Below, one piece after another: positions 32,451-41,759 of a stretch of 64,000 nucleotides of DNA. The notes under the pieces are model-generated. The model ran no database searches. It was given only the letters and a program-made list of their open reading frames with translations, and was not told the origin of the DNA. Position 1 is the first letter of the stretch. Each line of letters starts with the position of its first letter. This DNA is from Halomonas sp. 25-S5 (GTDB lineage: Bacteria > Pseudomonadota > Gammaproteobacteria > Pseudomonadales > Halomonadaceae): positions 248,001 through 312,000 of the forward strand of contig NZ_JARANV010000001.1 of assembly GCF_029889845.1 (NCBI RefSeq), read 5' to 3'. The position numbers and the translations under genes are program-made.

Positions 32451-34280
32451 ATGCGACACGCTGCCCCTGGCCTGGGCCTGCTGCTGGGCACGTTGCTCGG
32501 CGGACCGGCCCTGGCGGCCGCCCCGGCCGATGTACCGACCGTGCACGGACTGGCCCTCTATGGCGACCCGCGCCTGCCGGCGGACTTCGCGCACTTTCCC
32601 CATGCGAACCCCGACGCCCCCAGGGGGGGCAGCCTGGTGCGCTCAGCCATCGGTAGTTTCGATTCCACCAACCCCTTCATCATCCGCGGCACCCCGGCCA
32701 CGGGGCTGACCGAGATCTACGATACACTGCTGACCCAGAACCCCGACGAGCCCTTCTCGATGTATGGCCTGCTCGCCGAGGGCGTACGGCTGGATCCCGA
32801 GCGGCAGTGGATCGAATTCGACCTGCACCCCGAAGCACGCTTCCATGACGGCGAGCCGGTCACCGCCGAGGACGTGGTGTTCAGCTTCGAGACCCTGACG
32901 GAGAAGGGCCAGCCCTTCTACGGCGCCTACTATGCGGACGTCGCGGGAGTTCGCGCCGTGGATGAGGACACGGTGCACTTCGACCTGGCCGACAGCGAGT
33001 CCCGTGAGCTGCCGCTGATCATCGGCCAGCTGCCGATCCTGCCGGCCCACTTCTGGCAGGAGCGTGACTTCGAAGCCACCACCCGCGATGCCCTGCTCGG
33101 CTCCGGCCCCTACCGCATCGGCGAGGTGGAGCCGGGACGGCGCATCGTCTACCAGCGCGTCGACGACTACTGGGGACGGGACCTCCCGGTGAACCGGGGC
33201 CGCCACAACGTCGAACGGCTGGTCTACGACTACTACCGCGACCAGACGGTGGCCCTCGAGGCCTTCAAGGCCGGCAACCTCGACATGCGCATCGAGACCA
33301 GTGCGCGGAACTGGGCCACCGCCTATGACTTCCCGGCCCTGGCAGAGGGGTTCGTCAAACGGCTCGAGGTGCCGGACGGCCAGCCCGCCGGGATGCAGGC
33401 CTACGTGATGAATCTGCGCCGCGACAAGTTCCAGGACGTTCGGGTCCGCGAGGCCCTCAACCTGGCCTTCAACTTCGAGTGGCTCAACCGCAATCTCTTC
33501 TACGGCGCCTACCAGCGCACCGAGAGCTACTTCGCCAACTCCGAGATGGCCGCCGAGGGCCTGCCGAGCGAGGCCGAGCTGGCCCTGCTCGAGCCTCACC
33601 GCGAGGCCCTGCCCGAGCGGGTCTTCGCAGAACCCTTGCCCATCGAGCATCCCGAGCAGATGCGTCCACGGCTCGCCAGGGCATTGGAGCTGCTGAACGA
33701 GGCAGGCTACGTGGTGCGTGATGGCGTCATGACCCACCTCGATTCCGGTGCGCCGCTGAAGCTGGAGGTACTGCTCTTCGACACCCAGTTCGAGCGGGTC
33801 GTGCAGCCGCTGCTGCAGAACCTGGCCAAGATCGGCATCCAGGGTGATATTCGCATCGTCGACGTCAACCAGTACCTCAACCGGCTGCGCAGCTTCGACT
33901 TCGACATCATCGTCGGCAGCTTCCCCCAGTCGGCCAACCCCGGCAACGAGCAGCGCGACTTCTGGACCAGCGAATATGCCGAGGTTCCCCAGAGCCGCAA
34001 CCTGATCGGGCTCAGCAACCCGGTGGTCGACGACCTGGTCGACACCCTGATCGCCGCCGACTCCCGGGAGGCGCTGGACACCGCCGCCCGAGCGCTGGAC
34101 CGGGTGCTGCGCTGGGGCTTCTACGTGATTCCCCAGTGGCACCTCGGGAAGACACGCATCGCCCTGTGGGACAAGTTCGGCTGGAAGGAGCCCTTCCCCG
34201 CGTACAACCTGGACCTGGCCGCCTGGTGGGTGGATCCCGAGCGCGGCGCCGAGATCGAGACCCGTCAGCGCAACCGCTGA
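32451..34280 (+). CDS. yejA: extracellular solute-binding protein YejA (peptide/microcin C type)
   Basis: A 609-residue periplasmic binding protein (SBP family 5). The signal peptide covers residues 1-23, and the mature part begins APADVPTVHGLALYGDPRLP. The family signature ANPDAPRGGSLVRSAIGSFDSTNPF and the C-terminal FYVIPQWHLGKTRIALWDKFG are typical of YejA. It delivers oligopeptides, including peptide-nucleotide microcin C in enterics, to YejBEF. It starts 42 bases after mltD. Confidence 0.93.
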   Translation: MRHAAPGLGLLLGTLLGGPALAAAPADVPTVHGLALYGDPRLPADFAHFPHANPDAPRGGSLVRSAIGSFDSTNPFIIRGTPATGLTEIYDTLLTQNPDEPFSMYGLLAEGVRLDPERQWIEFDLHPEARFHDGEPVTAEDVVFSFETLTEKGQPFYGAYYADVAGVRAVDEDTVHFDLADSESRELPLIIGQLPILPAHFWQERDFEATTRDALLGSGPYRIGEVEPGRRIVYQRVDDYWGRDLPVNRGRHNVERLVYDYYRDQTVALEAFKAGNLDMRIETSARNWATAYDFPALAEGFVKRLEVPDGQPAGMQAYVMNLRRDKFQDVRVREALNLAFNFEWLNRNLFYGAYQRTESYFANSEMAAEGLPSEAELALLEPHREALPERVFAEPLPIEHPEQMRPRLARALELLNEAGYVVRDGVMTHLDSGAPLKLEVLLFDTQFERVVQPLLQNLAKIGIQGDIRIVDVNQYLNRLRSFDFDIIVGSFPQSANPGNEQRDFWTSEYAEVPQSRNLIGLSNPVVDDLVDTLIAADSREALDTAARALDRVLRWGFYVIPQWHLGKTRIALWDKFGWKEPFPAYNLDLAAWWVDPERGAEIETRQRNR

Positions 34281-34339
34281 AGGTGCATGACCGGTGGCCG
34301 GTTCGCCGGCTGCCATCATCCGTGGAGTAAGGATACGCT

Positions 34340-35413
34340 GTGGCCCGCTATGTACTGCGCCGCCTGCTGCTGATGATCCCCACCCTGCTGGGGATCATGC
34401 TGCTCAACTTCATCATCGTCCAGGCCGCCCCGGGCGGTCCCATCGACCAGGTGCTGGCCCGCTTCCAGGGGCTCTCGAGCCAGGCGAGCACCCGCATGGA
34501 AGGGGGTGGCGGAGACGTCGCGTCGGGCGGCGAGTCGCGAGGCGCCCGGGGCATTCCGCCCGCCTTCATCGAGAAGCTCGAGGCCCAGTTCGGGTTCGAC
34601 CAGCCCGCCCATGAGCGCTTCCTCGGCATGATCGCCGACTACGCCACCTTCGATTTCGGCGAGAGCTTCTTCCGCGACGAGCAGGTCACCACCCTGATGC
34701 TCGAGCGGCTTCCCGTATCGATCTCGCTGGGGCTGTGGACCACGCTGGTGGTCTATCTGGTATCGATCCCGCTGGGCATTCGCAAGGCGCTGCAACATGG
34801 TTCACGCTTCGACGTCTGGAGCTCGGGACTGGTGATCGTCGGCTATGCCATCCCCGGCTTCCTGTTCGCCATCCTGCTGATCGTGCTGTTCGCCGGCGGC
34901 AGCTACTGGGACCTGTTTCCGCTGCGCGGCCTCACCTCCCCGGACTTCGGCGAGCTCTCCGCCTGGGGCAAGGTCAAGGACTACCTCTGGCACATCACCC
35001 TGCCGGTGATCGCCTCGGCGATCGGCAGCTTCGCGACCCTGACCATGCTGACCAAGAACAGCTTCCTCGACGAGGTCCACAAGCAATATGTGCTCACCGC
35101 GCGTGCCAAGGGGGCCAGCGACCGACGAGTGCTCTACGGCCACGTCTTCCGCAACGCCATGCTGATCATCATCGCCGGGCTGCCGGCCGCCCTGGTCGGC
35201 ATCTTCTTCACCGGCTCGCTGCTGATCGAGGTCATCTTCTCGCTCAACGGCCTGGGCCTGTTGGGCTTCGAGGCGGTAATGCAGCGCGACTACCCGGTGA
35301 TCTTCGGCACCCTCTACCTCTATACCCTGATCGGCCTGGTCCTGAAGCTGATCTCCGACCTGACCTATGTGTGGGTGGACCCGCGCATCGACTTCGAGAC
35401 ACGGGAGTCCTGA
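34340..35413 (+). CDS. yejB: peptide ABC transporter permease YejB
   Basis: A 357-residue permease of the oligopeptide (DppB-like) group, with six membrane helices: one at residues 8-30 and five from about 130. A long periplasmic insert (residues 35-110, [12 protein letters not shown]) is characteristic of YejB. The EAA loop [20 protein letters not shown] contacts the ATPase. GTG or ATG-like starts upstream are not needed, since GTG at 34340 gives the family N-terminus [18 protein letters not shown]. It lies between yejA and yejE. Confidence 0.94.
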   Translation: MARYVLRRLLLMIPTLLGIMLLNFIIVQAAPGGPIDQVLARFQGLSSQASTRMEGGGGDVASGGESRGARGIPPAFIEKLEAQFGFDQPAHERFLGMIADYATFDFGESFFRDEQVTTLMLERLPVSISLGLWTTLVVYLVSIPLGIRKALQHGSRFDVWSSGLVIVGYAIPGFLFAILLIVLFAGGSYWDLFPLRGLTSPDFGELSAWGKVKDYLWHITLPVIASAIGSFATLTMLTKNSFLDEVHKQYVLTARAKGASDRRVLYGHVFRNAMLIIIAGLPAALVGIFFTGSLLIEVIFSLNGLGLLGFEAVMQRDYPVIFGTLYLYTLIGLVLKLISDLTYVWVDPRIDFETRES

Positions 35414-35417
35414 TTCG

Positions 35418-36488
35418 ATGTCACTGATCTCGCGCGATCTCTCACCCATCACGCGTCGTCGCCTGGCGGTGTTCCGCGACAACCGCCGGGCCCGGCTCTC
35501 GCTGTGGGTCTTCGCGGTTCTCTTCGTCGTCAGCCTGGTGGCCGAGATAATCGCCAACGACCGGCCCATCGTCATGCAGTACCAGGGACAGTGGTACCTG
35601 CCGGTCCTGGTGGACTATCCCGATACCGAGTTCGGGGGCTTTTTGCCCAGCCCCGCCGACTACCGCGACCCCTTCGTGCGCGACGAGATCATGGCCAACG
35701 GCTGGATGCTCTGGCCGCCGATCCCGTTTTCCTACGAGACCCTGGACATGGCGCTCGACCATCCGGCCCCGTCACCGCCCACTACCCGGCACTGGCTGGG
35801 CACCGACGACCAGGGCCGCGACGTCATGGCCAGGGTGATCTATGGCTTTCGGCTCTCGGTGATCTTCGCGCTGGTGCTCACCGCGGGATCGCTGGTGCTG
35901 GGGGTGCTGGCCGGCGGCATCCAGGGCTACTTCGGCGGCAAGGTGGACCTGATCGGCCAACGCTTCACCGAGATCTGGTCGGGGCTGCCGATGCTCTTCC
36001 TGCTGATCATCCTGGCCAGCCTGGTGGAACCCAACCTCTGGTGGCTGCTGGGCATCATGCTGCTGTTCTCCTGGCTGGGGCTGGTCGACGTGGTACGTGC
36101 CGAGTTCCTGCGCGCCCGGAATCTCGAGTATGTGCGCGCTGCTCGGGCCATGGGCCTGCCCTCGCATTTGATCATGTGGCGCCACGTGCTGCCCAATGCC
36201 ATGGTGGCGACCCTGACCTTCATCCCCTTCCTGTTCACCGGGGCCATCACCACCCTCACCGCTCTGGACTTCCTGGGGTTCGGCCTGCCCCCGGGCTCAC
36301 CGTCCCTGGGCGAACTGGTCGCCCAGGGCAAGAATAACCTGCAGGCCCCGTGGCTAGGCATTACCGCCTTCGTCACCCTCTCGGTCATGCTCTCGCTGCT
36401 GGTGTTCATCGGCGAGGGGCTGCGCGATGCCTTCGACCCCCGGCATATCCAACATGCCGCCAGCCCGAGGACGCCCCGCGATGCCTGA
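35418..36488 (+). CDS. yejE: peptide ABC transporter permease YejE
   Basis: A 356-residue DppC-like permease. The N-terminal ISRDLSPITRRRLAVFRDNR precedes the first membrane helix. A periplasmic domain (residues 45-130) follows, then LGTDDQGRDVMARVIYGFR and the EAA loop VRAARAMGLPSHLIMWRHVL. The ATG at 35418 is chosen because it fits the family start and lies five bases after the yejB stop. The stop overlaps yejF by eight bases. Confidence 0.94.
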   Translation: MSLISRDLSPITRRRLAVFRDNRRARLSLWVFAVLFVVSLVAEIIANDRPIVMQYQGQWYLPVLVDYPDTEFGGFLPSPADYRDPFVRDEIMANGWMLWPPIPFSYETLDMALDHPAPSPPTTRHWLGTDDQGRDVMARVIYGFRLSVIFALVLTAGSLVLGVLAGGIQGYFGGKVDLIGQRFTEIWSGLPMLFLLIILASLVEPNLWWLLGIMLLFSWLGLVDVVRAEFLRARNLEYVRAARAMGLPSHLIMWRHVLPNAMVATLTFIPFLFTGAITTLTALDFLGFGLPPGSPSLGELVAQGKNNLQAPWLGITAFVTLSVMLSLLVFIGEGLRDAFDPRHIQHAASPRTPRDA

Positions 36489-38067
36489 GCCCCTGCTGCG
36501 ACTCGACGACCTGACCATCGCCTTCGACGACGCCAGCGTGGTCGACCGGCTGTCGATCACGGTGAATCGCGGCGAGACCCTCGCCCTGGTCGGGGAATCC
36601 GGTTCCGGCAAGTCGGTCTCGGCGCTCGGCGCCATGAACCTGCTGCCTCCCAATGCGCGGGTCGAGGGCAGGCGCCGGCTGGGCGATACCGACCTCACCA
36701 CCCTGTCCGACCGGGGCTGGCGAGGCCTGAGGGGCGGCCGGGTAGGCTTCATCTTTCAGGAGCCCATGACCTCGCTCAACCCACTGCACCCCATCGGCAA
36801 GCAGATCGGCGAGACCCTGCGCCTGCACCAGGGGCTGACTGGCAGGTCCGCCCGGGCGCGCACCCGGGAACTGCTGGAGCAGGTCCGGCTGCCGCGTGCC
36901 GGAGAACTGCTGGATGCCTGGCCGCACCAGATCTCCGGCGGCCAGCGCCAGCGGGTGATGATCGCCATGGCGATTGCCAACGGCCCCGAGCTGCTGATCG
37001 CCGACGAGCCCACCACCGCGCTGGATGTCACCGTGCAGCAGGAGATCCTCGCCCTGCTCGCCGAACTGCGCGATGCCCACGGCATGGGCATGTTGTTCAT
37101 CACCCACGACCTCAACCTGGTGCGCCGCCATGCCGACCGCATCTGCGTGCTGCATGCCGGCCGCGAGCAGGAAACCGGCCCGGTGGCCGAGGTCTTCACC
37201 CAGCCCCGCAGCGACTACACCCGGCAGCTGCTGGAGGCCGAACCCGCAGGACGCCCGGCCTTCGTCGCGCGGGTCGCCCCACTGCTGAGCGCCCGGGGGG
37301 TCGGGGTCCGCTTCCCGCGCCCGGCACGCCTGTTCGCCCGACGCCCGCCCCCCTTCGAGGCGGTCAAGCCGCTGGACCTCCATGTAGCGCCCGGCGAGAC
37401 CCTGGGCATCGTCGGCGAATCCGGTTCGGGCAAGACCACCCTGGCCCTCGCGCTGCTGCGCCTGGGCCAGGGCAGCGGCGAGATCGAGTTCGACGGCATT
37501 CGCCTCGACCAGCTGACCGGCAACGCCCTGCGACGCCAGCGCCGCAGCCTGCAGGTGGTGTTCCAGGACCCCTATGGCTCGCTTTCGCCGCGGCTGCCGG
37601 TCTTCGACATCGTCAGCGAAGGGCTGCGTTTCCATCACCCCGAGCTCACCAGCGCCGAGGTCGACCGCCGCGTGCGCACCACCCTGCGCGAGGTGGGCCT
37701 GCCCGAGGCGTGCGCCTCCCGTTACCCACACGAGTTCTCCGGCGGCCAGCGCCAGCGCATCGCCGTGGCACGGGCGATCATCCTCGAGCCACGGCTGGTG
37801 GTGCTCGACGAGCCCACCTCGGCGCTGGATCGCAGCGTCCAGAAGCAACTCGTCGAGCTGCTGCGCGACCTCCAGGCCCGGCGTCGACTCAGCTACCTGT
37901 TCATCAGCCATGACCTGGCGGTGGTGCGGGCCATGGCCCACCGGGTGCTGGTCCTCAAGGACGGCGAGGTGATGGAACAGGGCGACTGCCTGCAGGTCCT
38001 CGAGAATCCCGCCTGCGACTACACCCGGGCCCTGGTCGCGGCCGCCGGGCTTGCCCCGCGCGAGTGA
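36481..38067 (+). CDS. yejF: peptide ABC transporter ATPase YejF (two fused ATPase domains)
   Basis: A 528-residue protein with two complete ABC cassettes. Domain 1 has Walker A GESGSGKSV near residue 39, signature SGGQRQRVM and Walker B LLIADEPTTALD. Domain 2 has GESGSGKTT near residue 315, SGGQRQRIA and LVVLDEPTSALD. A fused ATPase pair is usual for YejF. It overlaps yejE and completes yejABEF. Repeats of TT/ACTCC type follow 85 bases downstream. Confidence 0.94.
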   Translation: MPEPLLRLDDLTIAFDDASVVDRLSITVNRGETLALVGESGSGKSVSALGAMNLLPPNARVEGRRRLGDTDLTTLSDRGWRGLRGGRVGFIFQEPMTSLNPLHPIGKQIGETLRLHQGLTGRSARARTRELLEQVRLPRAGELLDAWPHQISGGQRQRVMIAMAIANGPELLIADEPTTALDVTVQQEILALLAELRDAHGMGMLFITHDLNLVRRHADRICVLHAGREQETGPVAEVFTQPRSDYTRQLLEAEPAGRPAFVARVAPLLSARGVGVRFPRPARLFARRPPPFEAVKPLDLHVAPGETLGIVGESGSGKTTLALALLRLGQGSGEIEFDGIRLDQLTGNALRRQRRSLQVVFQDPYGSLSPRLPVFDIVSEGLRFHHPELTSAEVDRRVRTTLREVGLPEACASRYPHEFSGGQRQRIAVARAIILEPRLVVLDEPTSALDRSVQKQLVELLRDLQARRRLSYLFISHDLAVVRAMAHRVLVLKDGEVMEQGDCLQVLENPACDYTRALVAAAGLAPRE

Positions 38068-38152
38068 GCCGAACACTGGGCCGCCGATGATGGCCTGGGC
38101 AGCGATGCCCCAGCCAAGGTGAGGCTTGCGGCATCTTGCGGCACTCGAGCTC

Positions 38153-38184
38153 CCTTACTCCCTTACTCCCTTACTCCCTGACTC
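38153..38184. repeat. 8-bp tandem repeat (CCTTACTC x3 plus CCTGACTC)
   Basis: Four head-to-tail 8-base units, three identical and the fourth with one change. They lie in the 273-base gap between yejF and the diguanylate cyclase gene, about 157 bases before its start. Such arrays can change copy number by slippage. Confidence 0.9.
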
Positions 38185-38291
38185 TGGTCTTTGCTACCAA
38201 TTGCACAGGAAAGATAACGGTATAAAAAGCGTCGCGCCCGATAAGGTCATATCGCCTGCCGCGGGGCGTTGACAAGGCAGGCATCCGCCAG

Positions 38292-38311
38292 GGGTTACGC
38301 TGGGTTACACT
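38292..38311. repeat. 10-bp direct repeat GGGTTAC(G/A)CT
   Basis: Two adjacent 10-base units differing at one position lie 29 bases before the diguanylate cyclase start, one helical turn apart. They may be paired half-sites for a regulator or part of the promoter (TTGACA occurs at 38269-38274, but no standard -10 follows at 16-18 bases). Confidence 0.6.
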
Positions 38312-38340
38312 GCCGTCCTGATCCGAGGCCTCAGGACAAC

Positions 38341-40083
38341 ATGCGCACACTCCTCTCCTCCCTGCTCGGGACCCTGTTTCTGGCGTTGCTGCTGGCCGCC
38401 CCCGCCTGTGCCGGGCCCGCCCCGCTGGCACTCGACGAGGGCTGGGAATATCGCTGGGGGGACTCTACCTTCCAGGCCGACGGCACCCCGGCCTGGGTCG
38501 CCGAACCAGCATCGTCGGGCGAGTGGCAGCCAATCGCCTTCCCCTCCAACCCGCCCGGTCGCGGTGGCAGCAAGCACGCCTGGTTCCGCATCACCCTGCC
38601 CGAGGGCGAGTGGCGCGACCCGGTGCTCTACATCTACAGCGTCGACCTGATCACCCAGGCCTGGCTGGAGGACGAGCTGATCTATCAGTACGGGCACTTC
38701 GATGCTCGCGGAGAAGGGCGATTCGAGGGCTGGCCCTGGCACATGATCAGCCTGCCCGAGGCCTTCGCGGGCAAGACCCTCTACTTCCGCGTCTTCTCCG
38801 ACTACACCGACATCGGCCTGTGGGGCGAAGTCAAGCTGATGGACCGCCTCGACCTGCTGCACTATATTTTCGAACGTTCCGCCGGCGACCTGGTCGTCAG
38901 CGCCTTCCTGCTGCTGCTGGCCCTGCTCGCCTTCATCTTCGCCCTCGTGCAGGCCGACCGGCGAAGCTTCTTCGGTATCGGGCTATTCGCCCTGGCCGCG
39001 GGCAGCATGCTGCTGGCCGAGACGCAGGCCAGCCAGCTGCTGCTGGACATCCCCTTGCTATGGGACTACCTGGCCGCCGTCGGCTACTACACCCTGCCGG
39101 TGGCCATGGGGCTGATGCTGGAGCACTGGTTCGTCGCGCAACGTCCGACGCTGCTGCGGCGCATCTGGCAGCTACACCTGGGCTACCTGGTGATGGCGCC
39201 GGGACTGGCCCTGGCCGGCATCATCGACCTCTCCAGCACCTTCCCGCCCTTCGATGCTCTGCTGCTGGTCAGCCTGCTGGTGATGTTCACGACCATCGTC
39301 GTGCACCTGGGCGCCCTCAACGCCGAGCAGAAACTGATCATCACCAGCTATGGGCTCTTCGCCCTGCTGCTGCTGGTCGACATGGCCGTGGCCCACGGCC
39401 TGCTGCCCTGGCGCCGTGTTCCCGTGAGTGTCGCCGCGCTGGGCTTCGCGATGGCCATCGTGATGATCTCGCTATGGCACTACCGACATACCCAGCACGA
39501 GCTACACCGGCTCAACCTCTCCCTCGAGAAGCAGGTCACCGAGCGCACACGAGCGCTGGAGAAGATGGTCGAGAAGCTGCAGGGCTACTCCTACCAGGAC
39601 GCCCTGACCGGGCTGCACAACCGCCGCTACTTCGACGAGCTGCTCGAGCACGAGGCGGCGGTCGCGCGCCGACAAGGCACGCCGTTGACCCTGGCGATGA
39701 TCGATATCGACCACTTCAAGCGGTTCAACGACCGTGAGGGGCACGAGGCGGGAGATACCGTGCTGGTCGGCGTGGGACGGGTGCTGACCCATCACTTCCG
39801 CGACGCCGACGTGGTCTGCCGGATGGGCGGCGAGGAGTTCGTCATCATCATGCCGGGGGCCACCGCGGCCATCGCCCAGGCGCGCCTCGCCGAGCTGCTG
39901 GAGATCCTGAGCCGGACGCGCTTCCGTCACCGCGACCGGGTGCTCGGGCCGCTGTCGATCTCCTGCGGCATCGCCACCTACCCCGAGCATGCCGGCGACC
40001 CGCTGACGCTGATCGGGCTCGCCGACAAGGCGCTCTACTCGGCCAAGCACCGCGGTCGGGCGAGGATCGAGACCTACGCCTGA
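38341..40083 (+). CDS. diguanylate cyclase with 7TMR-DISM sensory module
   Basis: A 580-residue membrane receptor making cyclic di-GMP. After a signal sequence (1-24) comes a periplasmic DISMED2-type beta domain (about 30-170, WFRITLPEG and YIYSVDLITQAW). Seven membrane helices (about 183-380) and a short coiled coil (385-415) follow, then a GGDEF domain. The active loop is GGEEF (496-500), and the inhibitory I-site RxxD is intact (R487-D490, five residues before it), so product feedback is expected. The ligand sensed by the periplasmic domain is unknown. Two short repeat arrays lie upstream. Confidence 0.93.
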   Translation: MRTLLSSLLGTLFLALLLAAPACAGPAPLALDEGWEYRWGDSTFQADGTPAWVAEPASSGEWQPIAFPSNPPGRGGSKHAWFRITLPEGEWRDPVLYIYSVDLITQAWLEDELIYQYGHFDARGEGRFEGWPWHMISLPEAFAGKTLYFRVFSDYTDIGLWGEVKLMDRLDLLHYIFERSAGDLVVSAFLLLLALLAFIFALVQADRRSFFGIGLFALAAGSMLLAETQASQLLLDIPLLWDYLAAVGYYTLPVAMGLMLEHWFVAQRPTLLRRIWQLHLGYLVMAPGLALAGIIDLSSTFPPFDALLLVSLLVMFTTIVVHLGALNAEQKLIITSYGLFALLLLVDMAVAHGLLPWRRVPVSVAALGFAMAIVMISLWHYRHTQHELHRLNLSLEKQVTERTRALEKMVEKLQGYSYQDALTGLHNRRYFDELLEHEAAVARRQGTPLTLAMIDIDHFKRFNDREGHEAGDTVLVGVGRVLTHHFRDADVVCRMGGEEFVIIMPGATAAIAQARLAELLEILSRTRFRHRDRVLGPLSISCGIATYPEHAGDPLTLIGLADKALYSAKHRGRARIETYA

Positions 40084-40109
40084 CGCCTCCTCGCACCAAC
40101 GGGCCGGGC

Positions 40110-40808
40110 TCAAAACAGCGCCACTTCCTCCTCGCTGAGTTCACGCCACTCGCCGGGTGCCAGCTTGCCGAGGAACAGCGGCCCGATCGACTCGCGGTGC
40201 AGGGCCACCACATGGTGGCCGATGGCCGCGAACATCCGCTTGACCTGATGGTACTTGCCCTCGTACAGGGTCAACTCGGCCACGCGGGGTGAGCGCATGG
40301 CCAGCTCTGCGGGACGCGTCGGCTTCTCTTCCCCGTCGAGCAGCACCCCCTCGGCGAAACGGGCCACGGCCTCGTCCCACGCGGCCCCGTCCAGCGGCTC
40401 GGCGAGCGTGACCTCATAGACCTTGCCGCAGCGCCGCTTCGGCGAGGTGACCCGATGGGACCATTGGCCATCGTCGGTGAGCAGCACCAGGCCGGTGGTG
40501 TCGACGTCCAGCCGGCCCACCGTCTGCAGCCGCTCCACATGGGGCAGGTCGACCCGTTCGCGGACCAGCGGGTAGAGGCCGCGACGGGCACTGCATTCGA
40601 CCCCCTCGGGCTTGTGGAGCATCACGTAGCGCAGGCCGACCAGGGCCAGGCGCTCGCCGTTCCAGGTGACGCGACTGTGCTCGTCGACCTGGGTGGCGGG
40701 GTTCTTGATCACCTCGCCGCCCACCAGGACCTCCTCGCGGTGCAGGGCCTTCTTGGCCAGGCTGCGTGTCAGGTCGGTGGTCTCGCAGAGGAAGCGGTCC
40801 AGACGCAT
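40110..40808 (-). CDS. rsuA: 16S rRNA pseudouridine(516) synthase RsuA
   Basis: A 232-residue pseudouridine synthase. An S4 RNA-binding domain (residues 1-60, LDRFLCETTDLTRSLAKKAL) precedes the catalytic domain, whose aspartate is in VGRLDVDTTGLVLLT. The family ending YEGKYHQVKRMFAAIGHHV is present. The length matches E. coli RsuA (231). The start abuts the yafV stop, sharing one base. It converges on the diguanylate cyclase gene. Confidence 0.94.
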   Translation of the reverse strand: MRLDRFLCETTDLTRSLAKKALHREEVLVGGEVIKNPATQVDEHSRVTWNGERLALVGLRYVMLHKPEGVECSARRGLYPLVRERVDLPHVERLQTVGRLDVDTTGLVLLTDDGQWSHRVTSPKRRCGKVYEVTLAEPLDGAAWDEAVARFAEGVLLDGEEKPTRPAELAMRSPRVAELTLYEGKYHQVKRMFAAIGHHVVALHRESIGPLFLGKLAPGEWRELSEEEVALF

Positions 40809-41623
40809 CAGTAGCCCACCCCGTCGGCGAGGCCGAAGTGGTCGGCGTCGCGCCAGGCGGGAAACTTCTCGCGGAAGCTGCGCAACTCCTCGAGCGACAG
40901 GCTGCCGGTCTTCAGGAAGGGGGTGTCCCGGGGCGCGTCGAGCAGCGCCTCCCCCTTGGCATCGACCAGCATCGAATCCCCGGCATAGGTCATGCCCTTG
41001 GCATCCTCGCCGACCCGATTGACGCCGATCACCGGGCTGAGGTTCTCGATGGCCCGGGCCTGCAGCAGCACCCGCCAGGGGTGGCGACGCGGCGCCGGCC
41101 AGTTGGCCACGCAGAGCAGGGCGTCATACTCGAAGTGCTCGTCGGGCCCCGGCTGCTGGCGCAGCCAGACGGGGAAGCGCAGGTCGTAGCAGACGCTGAG
41201 CAGGATCCGGAACCCCTTGAGCTCGACGATTACCCGCTCGTGGCCCATGGCGTAGCGTTCATGCTCCCCGGCCATGCGGAACAGGTGACGCTTGTCGTAG
41301 GTGACCAGGCTGCCGTCCGGGCGCGCCCAGACCAGGCGGTTGAAGTAGTCGCCGTGCTCCACCACGGCGACACTACCGGTGACCACGCAGCCCCGGCGGG
41401 CCGCCTGAGCCTGCAGCCAGGCCACGGTACGACTCTCGGCCATGGGCTCGGCCATCTCGCGGGAGTTCATGGTAAAGCCGGTGGCGAACATCTCCGGCAA
41501 CACGATCAGGTCGGTGTCGTCGGCACTCAGCTCGCCCAGGGTCTCCTCGAGCATCCGGCAGTTAGCGTCGGGGTCTTCCCAGCGCAGGTCACACTGCACC
41601 AGGGTGGTTCTCAATTCGCTCAT
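40808..41623 (-). CDS. yafV: omega-amidase YafV (nitrilase family)
   Basis: A 271-residue nitrilase-superfamily amidase that hydrolyses 2-oxoglutaramate and related metabolites (metabolite repair). The Glu-Lys-Cys triad is visible in VLPEMFATGF (Glu), TYDKRHLFRM (Lys) and LSVCYDLRFPVW (Cys). The YafV-specific TGFTMNS follows the Glu. It forms a two-gene unit with rsuA, whose start touches its stop. Confidence 0.93.
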   Translation of the reverse strand: MSELRTTLVQCDLRWEDPDANCRMLEETLGELSADDTDLIVLPEMFATGFTMNSREMAEPMAESRTVAWLQAQAARRGCVVTGSVAVVEHGDYFNRLVWARPDGSLVTYDKRHLFRMAGEHERYAMGHERVIVELKGFRILLSVCYDLRFPVWLRQQPGPDEHFEYDALLCVANWPAPRRHPWRVLLQARAIENLSPVIGVNRVGEDAKGMTYAGDSMLVDAKGEALLDAPRDTPFLKTGSLSLEELRSFREKFPAWRDADHFGLADGVGY

Positions 41624-41759
41624 AGGGGGACTCCCGTCCAGGTAATATGCCCGGTCACAGCCTACCCCAGGTGCCCCGTCATCGTCAGCCGCCGGGCAGG
41701 GCCCATGGCGGCCACGCGAGTAGCCTGCTAATGTCTAGGCGTTTCGCTTCGAGGCCGTC

